From the NCBI GenBank assembly GCA_949710005.1, contig OX453280.1, positions 19,964,762 through 20,028,761 of the forward strand: DNA of 64,000 nucleotides, read 5' to 3'. Origin of the DNA: Ricordea florida. Lineage: Eukaryota; Cnidaria; Anthozoa; Corallimorpharia; Ricordeidae. The notes below the pieces were generated by a model, which worked only from the letters and a program-made list of their open reading frames with translations, did not search any database and had not been told where the DNA came from. A program made the translations under genes and the position numbers. Positions 10,801 through 22,800 of the stretch are shown here, in pieces (position 1 is the first letter of the stretch; every line of letters starts with the position of its first letter).

Positions 10801-13800
10801 TGAGGGCGAAGAACAATTCGGATGTCGCGTATCATGATTTAGATTTATCGATTCCTGATGGCGTTTTCCAAAATAAATATCGCATGACGAGACCACCGAC
10901 GAACATCTCTACACAACGGTCGAAAACTTCTGCCTGCGTGTTTGAAGTAGCGGGCGACGAGCATTTTGACTCAACGGTCCAATATTTTGCCAGAATAGGC
11001 GAATAATATTTCCACTCTAAGATAGAATGTTGAACCTCCTCGGGCGACAGAATTTGTGACTCAACGATCAAATATTTTGCCTCAACGGGCGACAGACGTT
11101 TTGACTCAATGGTCAAAGATTTAGCGGGCAACGGACTCTTCGACTCAATGGGCGAGCTAGTAACCTCGTGCTTCCCCTTGACGGGCTCTGGATTCACTCC
11201 AACAACAGATCTGTTTGTGTGATACACCGATTCAGGCTATTACCGGAAGTTGCATAAAAGCGAGGCCTAAGGGCCCTGGTCGAAACTTACAGAGTGAAAC
11301 ATGGTGGACGAAAGGGCACTTAAAGAGATCAGTTTAAACCTTACACCAAACGATATACCGTGTTCAAGCGTTGTAAATGTAGAGAATATAAGCAAATGGA
11401 CGATACCCCAGTTAAAATTCTGGTTGAAGTGTAGGAATCTAAATCAACAAGGATCAAAAAAGGATCTCGTGGAAAAGGAAGCATCGGTGACATTAAATAT
11501 TGATTCGAGTTTTCAGTCACATAGAACCTAAGCAGTGGCCTTTTTTCCCCAGAGTCAAAACATTCAACTCGAACCCTTTCTACAGGGACAAAGTTTATGA
11601 TCCTGATCCTGATCCTGATAGAAGCTACACGAAGGCAAAGCTTGACCAACTGAAGCGGTCAAATGATTCAGTAGGTAACACGCGCAGCCAAACAAGCTTA
11701 AGTGATTCGCCTTTTGATAACTTCCCGCCAGACGAGTCCACGCTATTTTCGGAAGACTTTGCTGCTTTACCACCATTTGTACCGATGGACGCTTTTGAAC
11801 AAGTTAAGAACTCTGGAAAATCAGTTAAGAAGTTTGCCAATGCAGATGCTGTGATAAACTCAAATGACAAGGGCCTTCGAATGATGACCTTTGTGCATGA
11901 TTTACAAGTTTACCACAACGTAGAGAAAAGTCTTCTATATTTGCGCGCTTGCTGTTGGGCGTCCTATAAAAAGAATGTTAAGTACAAGGTAAAATTGGTT
12001 CTTAACCAAGAGGGAACTCCCAAAATTGTTGCAGCCAAGTGGGACAGACAGTGTCCTGCTTCTAATAGTGAATGTTGCTGCCATGTGATGGCAGTAATTT
12101 GGAAGCTTGAGGACATGACACGAAAGTCAGAGCTAACAAATTCTAGCATTGACAGCCTACCATGTAAGTCTAAACCAAGACAATGGGGAAAAGGGCACAA
12201 GCGAGAAGTTGAGTTCCATCCTGTGATGGCATGCAATATAGTTAAGCCAAGGCATGCCTCTGACCTACCTGGGAGAAAAAGAAGAGGTGTGCAATCCCAA
12301 TTTTATGATCCTAGACCAGAGAAATTTCAGAAACTCGATGTAGATGGTATGTTAAAGCTTAAGAATGATCTTCAGAGCATAAATCCTAAAATACCTTTTG
12401 CAGCAATGCTACCAGAGGGAAGATCTATTTCAACAGTTAAAACCATAGTTGGAACTGTTGCCTATGGTTCAATAATTCACAAGCAACTTCAGCAATTTAC
12501 GTCTGTAACTTCTTGCAGTACTGGCAGCCTTTCCAGTGCTCAAAGAACTTTGACTCTTATCTGCAATTGCCCACCCACACCAACTACCCAAGAACAGGCA
12601 CAATCCAATGATGAGATATCTGATCCCTCCTCTATGGTACAAGGGGAATCACATATGGCAGTTATTTCTGATCTTCAAATATCCCCTACTGATGGAGAAC
12701 CAGTTTCCCAAGACTGCTCCCAAGTACAAGAAAGGTTGAAATCAACAGATAATTTGCCCCTCACACAAGTGCAACAACAGTCAATACAATTTGAAACATT
12801 TATTGAAACACTTACAGATGGGCAAAAGGAGATTGAAAATGCAACAAGAGGGCAATCAGTCAATCCTGTTTGGTTTGAACAAAAGCAAAACAGGATAACT
12901 GCTAGTATCTGTAAAGATGTCTATTCTCATATGAACAGCCAAAGGTCAAAGATACCAGAAAGCCTCATTAAAAAAATAACAACAAAAGGGAAACCCCACA
13001 AGAATGTGAGCTATTTACAAGCTAAAGGCCTTAATTATAAAAGTAAAGGATTGATATATGGTATTGAAAATGAGCCAGTTGTAGCAAGTTTGTACGAAGA
13101 GTACTTGTTAACATTGCCAGATGTAAAAGCAGTCACAGTTCAAGAAGTTGGCCTAATTGTGGACATAGACAATACTGTTCTTGCAGCAAGCCCTGATAGA
13201 ATTGCAACAGTTCACTACCAAAATGGTAATACCGAGATACGAAATGTTGAAATAAAATGCCTTGAGTTAAAGCAGGATGTTTCACCAGAGGTTGCCATCA
13301 AGGATCATCAAAAAGAAACAAGTTTTCCATTCACAGAGAAAAACTCTCTTTATGAAGTGAAAGAAAAACATAAATATTGGTTTCAGTCTCAGATGCAGAT
13401 GGGAATGACTAAGCTTCCATTGACTGATTTTGTTATTTTTACCAGCTTACGATTTCCCATTTTGGTTCTAAAGGTCACATTCTCGTCAAGATGGCAATAT
13501 GAAATAAAACCAAAATTACTTGCATTTCATGAGAAATATATTAAAGACAAGAGATGACTAAAGCTTAGCATTGCCAGCAAAAATCTCAACTTAACATGAG
13601 GAAAAGCAAGCCTCAAAGTGAGTTCATAAAGAAACTTGCAGCACTATGAAACTACTAATATATTGTCTGAGGATTTGAATGCTTTTAGCTTGATGTTGTG
13701 TTTAAGTGTTCTTGAAATACAAACTTCTGCACAAACTAGAAGTAGAGTATTAAATCGTTATTTTAAATAGAAATGATTGGATTTTGAAAGTTTACTAACA

Positions 13801-16800
13801 ATGCACACACAGTCCAGATCTGATTTATGGAGCCAAAGCTGGAGAGAGGCAGAACTTGATTGAAAATATTACAAGCCTTTATCCGCTTTATTCCTCTTTC
13901 GACATGTATTCTTACATTGGCTATGCTCATTGTTTCAAAACATTGACCTTCAGTAAACTGGTCAGATGCAGAAAATCTCTTTGGAGGAATATATAGACTC
14001 CCTCCTCTGAGAGCAATCAGTTCATGGATTTCAAAGCCTGTGTCAGCAAGATATTGATCTCCTTGTTCAATGAGTTGACAAAAATCACTCCTTTGTATGA
14101 TTTCTTTGTCACTGATCCTTCCTGGATATAATTGGCTCACAAAGGTAATCCAGCCACTTGGTGAAATGCAAACTAGCCCCTTAAATGTGTCATGCGACTT
14201 ATAGTCAGAATACATTTCTGAGTGCTTCTGATAATCCTTGGGTAATTCACATTTCAGTTCAGTGCAGTCAAGAATTCCTCTTACACTTTCATATCTTCCC
14301 TTAAATGATTCTGGCAAGTGCTGCTTTACCTTCTCTTTTGAAGGCCATACAGGCAAACTGCCCAAAAGAATGTAAAGGTAGTTTGCCCAAGTGATAACAA
14401 TATCAGAGACAGTGCCTACAGACACGTTGAATCTATGCGCCAAGTCACGCTCAAATAATCCAAGTCGAACCCTTGTCAGAAACAGCCACAACTGATCAAT
14501 TGGTTGTATTTCCCGTTTTCGTTGTTTTTCTTTCTTCTGACCTTGCAAGAAAGGAAATGCAGTGTCTGGAAGGTCTCCGTTTACTTTGAATCGTGCCTGG
14601 TTCCAACTAAGTAGCGACTCGGCACTCGGTTTCACAAAGTTCCAGAATGCTATCAAGGCTTCGTAAGATTGAAATCCTGTGTAGAAAAATATATCGTCAT
14701 CATTGGAGCTAAAACGTTCCAGGGAGAATTTTGAAAGGGACAACTTTTCCGTGAGTTTACAAATCTTGGCAAGTAAGTCTCTCTCTTGTGGTTTACCTTC
14801 TGACTCTTTCTCCCTACGGTTGTTCTCTGAAGTGTAATTCACTACATCCGGAAGATGCTTCATTTCCAATGGGCCAGCAACTGAAATTCGACGTTTTTTA
14901 CCGTCTCGAACATTTGCTCTCTCGGACCTCTCACTCCCTTTGTCGTGATCCACCGTCCAAGGAAAAATAGAAGGAACTGCATTCCTAACAAGATCATGTC
15001 TACTGCCAGTTAAAGATTTTTTATAATCATTCAAGGTGAAATGTTCGGAACAGCAGAAGAGTGATGTATTAGAAGCGAATTTTTCGTCACTACGTTTCAT
15101 CCTTACCATCCATATTTTTCTCTGACTTTGGTCTCGTGGAAAAGCGTGGAAAATGAGGTCTTTCCGATTATCAGAACGATTTTTACATAGCGCTGCAGCG
15201 CAGCATTTGTGACCGGTTTTATTTCTGTCCCTTTCGTCCGTCATATTTTTTGAGATTGGCGCCTTTCCGAGGGCCCGTAGACCTTGCTTTCATGCAACTT
15301 CCCGTAATAGCCTGAATCGGTGTATAGACCGATTGCAAATATGGCTACGACAGCACCAAAGTGAGGCTGTTCAGTAGTAACCGTTGCTAAGGGCTGAGCG
15401 GTTCTGTTAGAACATTTCAAGTGTATCTTGCAACGTGTACTTAGCTCTGAAGACATCCAGAGAGAATACGTTTTGGGAAAAATTAGGGCCCAGATATTTC
15501 AAATACACAGCTGAAGTGCTTCGAAGGTCAGTGCTTTTACTATAGTAGGGTTTGCTTTTCCCTTGTTATGTAAATGTGTCGCGGCGATACTCACCTGCAG
15601 TCGGTTTCTTGCAGTATCTTCCAAAGAAACTAGAATTTGCTTCGACAAAACCAGCTGGACAGTCCTGGACACAAATCATGGTTGTCTTGTTTATGAATGC
15701 CAGAAAGTCACTTTCACACTTCTGGCAATTTTCGTTGTCAAGACATTGAGCGCAGTGTGGTACAATCGTCTGGCACTCTACAGGACGAGAAAAGAGTACA
15801 GAGTGAAAAGCTTGCCCATACTGAACATAACTATTAGAAATTTGTAAATAGAGAATAATACATGGTATTCGTTACAAAACGTCATGTTTGTCGGCACGTG
15901 GCAATGTACACGTTTATTACTAGAAATACGACTCCCGCAAAACCTCGTGAAGCTAGTTTTTAAAGAACTTGTAATTGTTTTTCCTGAGGGATAAAACCCC
16001 AATTTATGCATTTACTTATTATTCTATCATTATAACTTTTTTCATTTTCTCATTTCTTGTATTTATTATGATTATTATTATTATTGTATTATTACTATTA
16101 TTATTATTCTAATTACTGGTACTGATATTATTATTATTATCATTTTTTTATGTTAAACATAATATACTGTTATGGGGTGGGGGTGTATGTCCTAATCTGG
16201 GAAAAGGTTCCTCTGCTACTTCAAGCAGTACAGTTTTCTTTTGAATAGGGTTTGTATCAGAGGTGGTAAAAATTACTCAACTCTGAACAATACCATTTCT
16301 TCTTTTAGGCTTACAATCTAGTCATGGTTGCCACAGCCAAAGGATCTTGAAATTCCCTGACTTTTTCCTGAAAAATGTAAAATTACCCTTAACAACTAAA
16401 TTAGTCACAAATTAGTCACAAATTAGTCCTGGTAATGGCCTCTAACCTCTCCTCACAGCCAACCCCTAAACCCAATTATTTAATATGCTTTCAGAAGTCA
16501 CACACAGTGAACATCAATTCATAGTTTCTTAAGATAACAAAGTCATGGAAAAAGGATTGATTTTCTTGGAAACCCAAAATCAGCTTTTAATCAGTCATGT
16601 AATTCTATCAATCCAACACATTTCATGTCACATTCTTGGTTACACCAAACCATCGCTGAATTGCCAAGAATTAAATCAGCACTCTTAAATTTCACATTTT
16701 CCTGACTTCTCTCAAATACTTAAACTTTTCCTGACTTTATTTGAAATTCCCTGACGTTTTCCTGACCTTAAAGAATTTTCTTACCCTTACCATTTCCTGA

Positions 16801-19800
16801 CCTGTGGCAATCATGCTAATGCAGTCATTTGCCCATACAGTTAGTGTGGAAAACCATGATTGAAAGCATAGGGCATTTAGGAAACTTCAATGATTTGTTA
16901 TTACATACAGCAGCCTTGCAATGAATATATAAGAAAGATCGTAAAAATTTTGGCATTACAAACTTTAGTTTCTCCCTTATAGAGTTTTTCCAATGTAAAA
17001 GGTCAACTGTATATTGTGGTTGTTATTAAATATTTGAATTTGACATCATAAAAATGAATTAAACAGCATTAAAAAAAAGGTTAAGATTTAATGCTTCATT
17101 TTGCAAAGTTGAGCTTAACTTTTCATTTGTGAGAAAATGGTGGGGGCTAAGAGAGTAATTCCAAGGGATACATGGAATTCAAAGGTAAACACGCATTTTG
17201 AAATGGCTATGGAACTTGTCTGTCCTAACGAAGCCTTTTTTAATTAAAATTACTTAATACATATATGTAGCAAAGAAATATAGCAAAGAGAAATACTACT
17301 CAGAAGTCAGTAATAACATCAAATAATTGCATTGATCACTGATAATATTGCAGAACCAGTCACTTATTGTTTGCCATCTTTTCTGTTAAAAATGCTGAAC
17401 ATAGCTGCTACATCAAACAAATCTACAATATATTTTCACTGTTGCAATGATATCAGATCACATAATTACAAATAATTGCTATCACAACTGCAACCGCTGT
17501 ATTGGGAATTTCTTTAAAATGGAAGGGAATCGTTTCATTACGAAAAATACCTACTTGCATTCTCATTGCAGTATTACAATACGTGACTGTCATCTTCCAT
17601 TTCTTTGCGGTTGGTTTCTGTTTACCCTTTCCTGGCACTTTTTCACGACGATAAGGTAATCTGTTTTGTCGTTCGTCTTCTGATTCTGTCTGTATGCTGG
17701 AAGTCGTTCCTACTCGTTTTTCGTTCTGAGTCATTTTGCTAAATTTTGTTCGCCAATTTCGTTATGTAATCACTCGCTCATGTCCTGTATACCTAAAACG
17801 AGTCTTTGTTTCTATCGATAACAAATTCAATTTCCAATCTAACTTGATGGTAACTTTCCAATCTAACTTGATGGTATTCCTGGTCCTTTTCCTTGCCGAT
17901 TTCTTTGCCTTTTTTGAGCGAGCAGTTGTTGTCTTAGCTGCGATCTCTCTTGTTATTGTCCCTACCGTCGTTTCTCAATCTCTACTTTGAGTCGCCGCTT
18001 CCCGTGTGCCGATTTTTGCGGCATTCGAACTTACTCGACGACGATCTCTCGCCACTCTTTCTTGTATATGTCGGAGATCTTTTTGCTAAGATGTACTTCC
18101 AAGACGAGTGAAATCGGTTCCCACAAAATTCACATTATTTTCAAAACATCACTCAAGGAATTCGTAATCGCGGAAATTCACATGGAGTAATGTTGCCAGG
18201 TTACCTGGCCTGCGAACAGACACTTTTAAAATATTTAGCAATTATTCCACGAGATCGAGTCGTATATGAGCTAATAGCCAACGAGGCGCGTAGTGCCGAG
18301 TTGGCTATAGCTCATATACGACGAGATTGAGTGGAATAATTGTTTTATTATATCTCCAAACCCTCGCTTATGAGACACTGGATTTAGTTTGTACGACAAG
18401 AATTGACTTTGTTATTGTTTTTGAACAGAACCATGTTGTTGTCGAGCCGACATATTGTAGAGCCGATGTGTAAAAAAGTTTCAAACACGAGTCTGGCTCG
18501 TTTTTAAACATCTCTTTAATGTACTTGTCAATTTTTTTTTCGAGTTAGCAAATTAGTTTGAGAATTTTAAAGTGGAAAAAGTAGGCAGAAATAAAATTAA
18601 AACTCAGTTTACGGGCTTCACAGATCTTTCAAAATGGCGGCTGTTTGTAAGAGTTTCACTTTCGTTCGTAGTAAACAATTTCGCAATATAATTTGCTCAC
18701 TTACCGTCGAATAATTTCATTCCATATTTATTTGCTTCGGTAGTATCTTTTTGGTGTATGATTTTTAAGCAAGACTTGAATTTCTCCCTGTATAATTCAA
18801 GAAATCATCCCTCCATGATGGCCGTTTTCCGTGCCAATGGTATATGAGCTGATATACTATGAGAAGGGAACCAATCAGAGCGCGCGTTTGCTCATATACA
18901 AGGGTTGCAGATATAATAAAGATATATATATATAGAGGATATTACATGGCCGCGCGGAGATAAGAAATTTCTCTTCGAGTGTTGAAAAATATTTCACGAG
19001 TGAGCGCAGCGAACGAGTGAAATATTTTTTCAACACGAGAAGAGAAATTTCGTATCTCCAAGCGGCCATGTAATGTTGTGTTTATTTTATAGATACTGAT
19101 GAAATTTCCCCATAAAACTAGAAATACGACTCCCGCAAAACCTCGCGAAGGTAGTTTTTGAAGAATCCATAATGGTTTTCCCTATCAGGGCTAAAACCCC
19201 AATTATTGTAATCATCTTATCATTACATCATCATTATTATTATTTGCACTGATATTAATATTATTGGTGTTATTAGTATTGTTATTATCATTATTATTAT
19301 TATTAACATACAATATTTTTATGGGGGTGGGGGTGCATGTCATTATCTGGGACAGGTATTGTACTGCCACCATTTTATGCAATACAGTTTTTCCTGAAAA
19401 GGGTTTGTATCTGAGTTGGTAATAATTAAATAGCTCTATATATGGGTCTTAGAATCTAGTGCTGTCTTTCTTCGATACAGTTAGTGTACAAGATCATTTT
19501 TGAAAGCATAGGGTATTTAGGAAACTTTAAATACTTGTAATTACATACAGCGCACTTGCAATGAATGTATGTTTTTTGGTTAACCTTCTTTGGTATCAAT
19601 GATGTTCTGAGTAGTACAGAAAAAAAGTGTCCCCTTCCCCTACATATAGGTCCACATCAATGTATGTATCAGAAAGAAAGATCATTCCTCGCGAAGCGAG
19701 GCCGAAGGCCGAGCGTAGCGAGGTTACTAATCGTGTCGGTTCCGGTCAGACCACGTGGCTCGCAAGCCCGAGTAAATCGAGCCGAGAGTTTTTATATATG

Positions 19801-22800
19801 TATATATATATATATATTTATATATATGTTTATATATATCTATATTTTAAAGGTGTCCGTTCGCAGGCCAGGTTACCTGGCAACATTACTCCATGTGAAA
19901 TTCCGACATTACGAATTCCTTGAATGATGTTTTGAAAATAATGCGAATTTTGTGGAAACCGATTTCACTCGTCTTGGAAGTACATCCCAGCAAGAAGATC
20001 TCCGACATATACAAGAAAGAATGGTGAGAGATCGTCGTCGAGTAAGTTTGAATGCCGCACGGGAAGCGGCGACTCAAAGCAGAGATTGAGAAACGACGGT
20101 AGGGACGATAACAAGAGACATCGCAGCTAAGACAAGAACTGCTCGCTCAAAAAAAACAAAGGAATCAGCAAGGAAAAGGACCAGGAATACCATCAAGTTA
20201 CCATCAAGTTAGATTGGATATTGAATTTGTTATGGATAGAAACAAAGACTCGTTTTAGGTATACAGGACATGAGCAAGCGATTACATAACGAAATTGGCG
20301 AACAAAATTTAGCAAAATGACTTAGAACGGAAACCGAGTAGGAACGACTTCCAGCATGCAGACAGAATCAGGGCTCCTACTCCGTGTACCGGCACAGATG
20401 ACGTAGCGCATTGTTTCATCATTGTGTGTAAAATTATTCAGTAACATGTTTGTTATTGTCTGGCTTTGTTTTACGTCATCTGTGCCGGTACACGGAGTAG
20501 GAGCCAGAATCAGAAGGCGAACGACAAAACAGATTACCATATCGTCGTGAAAAAAGTGCCAGGAAAGGGGAAACAGAAACCAACCGCAAAGAAATGAAAG
20601 ATGACAGTCACGTAGTATTAATACTGCAATGAGAATGCAAGTAGGTATTTTTCGTAGTGAAACGTTTGCCTTCCATTTGAAAGAAATTCCCAATACAGAG
20701 ATTGCAGTTGTGATAGCAATTATTTATAATTATGTGATCTGATATCATTGCAACAGTGAAAATATATTGTAGATTTGTTTGATGTAGCAGTTATGTTCAG
20801 CATTTTCAACAGAATAGATACCAAACAATAAGTTACCGGTTCTGCAATATTATCACTGTTCAATGCAATTATTTGTAAATAAAGCAGATGTCGTTACGGA
20901 CTTCTGAGTAGTATTTCTCTTTGCTCTTTGCTTTTCTCTTTGCTCTTTGCTACATATATGTATTACGTAATTAAAAAGTTTCGTTGGGACAGACAAGTTC
21001 CATAGCCATTTCAAAATGGGTTTTTACCTTTGAGTTCCATGCATTCCTGGGAATTACTCTCTTAGCACCCACCCTTTTCCCACAAATGAAAAGTTAATTT
21101 AAGCCCTAATTTGCAAAATTAGACAACATCTTAACCTTTTTCCTTAATGCTGTTTAATTCATTTTAATGATGTCAAATACAAATATTTAATAACAACCAC
21201 AATATGCAGTTGACCTTTTACATTGGAAAAACTCTACAAGGGAGAAACTAAAGTTTGAAATGCTAAAAGTTTTAGCTGTTTTTCTGTTTGCTGTTTTATG
21301 TATTCATTGCAAGGGTGCTGTATGTAATAACAAGTCTTTGAAGTTTCCTAAATGCCCTATGCTTTCAATCATGATTTTCCACACTAACTGTATGGACAAA
21401 TGACTGCACTGGCATGATTGCCACAGGTCAGAAAATGGTAAGGGAAAAAATTCTTCAAGGTCAGTGAAAAGTAAGGGAATTTCAAATCAAGTCAGGGAAA
21501 AGTGAAATTTAATACTACTAATTTATTTCTTGCCAATTCAGCTTTGGTTTGGTGTGGTCAAGAATGTGACATGAAATGTGTTGGATTGGTGGAATTAAAT
21601 GACAAGCTGATTTTGGGTTTCCAAGAAAATCAATCCTTTTTCCATGAATTGGTTATCGTAAGAAACTATCAATCCACGTACACTGTATGTGACTTTCTGA
21701 AAGCATATTAAATAAATGGGTGGAGAGGTTGGTTGTGAGAGGAGGTTGGAGGTCACTACCAGGACTAATTTGTGACTTTTCTAATTTAGTTGGTAAGGGA
21801 AATTTTACATTTGTCAGGGAAAAGTCAGGAAATTTAAAGATCTTATGGCTGTGGCAACCATGACTAGATTCTAAGCTTAAAAGAAGAAATGGTATTGTTC
21901 AGAGTTGAGTAATTTTTACTTCCTATGATACAAACCCTATTCACAAGAAAAACAGAATTGCATGTAGTTGTAGAGGAACAATACCTTTTCCCAGATTAGG
22001 ACATACAACCCAACCCAATAACAGTATATTATGTTAAACATAAAAAATAACAATGCTAATAATAATATCAATACCAGTAATAATATTAAAAATGATAATG
22101 ATAATAATACGATAATAATAATCATGATAATTGCAAAAAATGAGAAAGTACAAAAAGTAAAAATAATATAATAATAAGTAAATACGTAAATTGGGGTCTT
22201 ATACCTCATAGGAAAAACCATTAGGAGTCCTTTACAAACTAGCTTCGCGGGGTTTTGCGGGAGTCGTATTTCTAGTAAAATTTTTCGCATTACAAACATT
22301 AGTTTCTTCTTTAAAGAGTTTTTCCAATGTAAAAGGTCAAGTGTATTGTGGTTGTTAGCAAATATTGGTATTTGACATCATAAAAATGAAGCGGTAAACA
22401 GCAGTAAGAAAAGCGGTTAATTTGTTATATCCAAACCTCCAAAGTAGGGTTTAAATTAACTGTTCATTTGGGTAAGGGAAGGGGGCTAAGAGAGTAATTC
22501 CCAGTGGGTACAGTCATGGAACTCAAATGCAAAAAGCTATTTTGAAAAGGATACAGAACTTGTCTGTTTAATTACATAATACATATATAGCAAATGTATA
22601 TAGCAAATATAAATACTACTCAGAAGTCAATAACAACATCTGCTTTATTGCCAAATAATTGCATTGGTCACTGATAATGTTGCAAAACCAGTGCTCAGTG
22701 TTTGGTATTTTTTCTACTAAGAATGCTGAACATAACTGCTACATCACACAATATTGACAATATTCTTACTGTTGCAATGACATCAGATCACATCATAAAT

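Larger units (their letters stand above)
10091..11223. other. intron sequence 3' of the ISL2EU insertion (minus-strand sense)
   Basis: It holds a poly-G run near 10330-10346 and, at 10832-11222, the repetitive open frame listed separately. Nothing else is recognised. Confidence 0.5.
11224..15323. mobile_element. ISL2EU-type DNA transposon, apparently complete (4,100 bp)
   Basis: Both ends start ACACCGATTCAGGCTATTAC in inverted orientation. The terminal inverted repeats run about 52 bp with five or so mismatches, to GGGCCC at 11270 and 15275. AT flanks both ends. Inside are two convergent gene units: SAP plus SWIM/YqaJ on the plus strand and a THAP/DDE transposase on the minus strand. From memory, this pairing and the AT duplication define the ISL2EU group of cut-and-paste elements. 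The transposase frame is uninterrupted. The element sits in the intron between exons 4 and 5 of the furin-repeat gene, with its transposase on the same strand as that gene. Confidence 0.88.
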
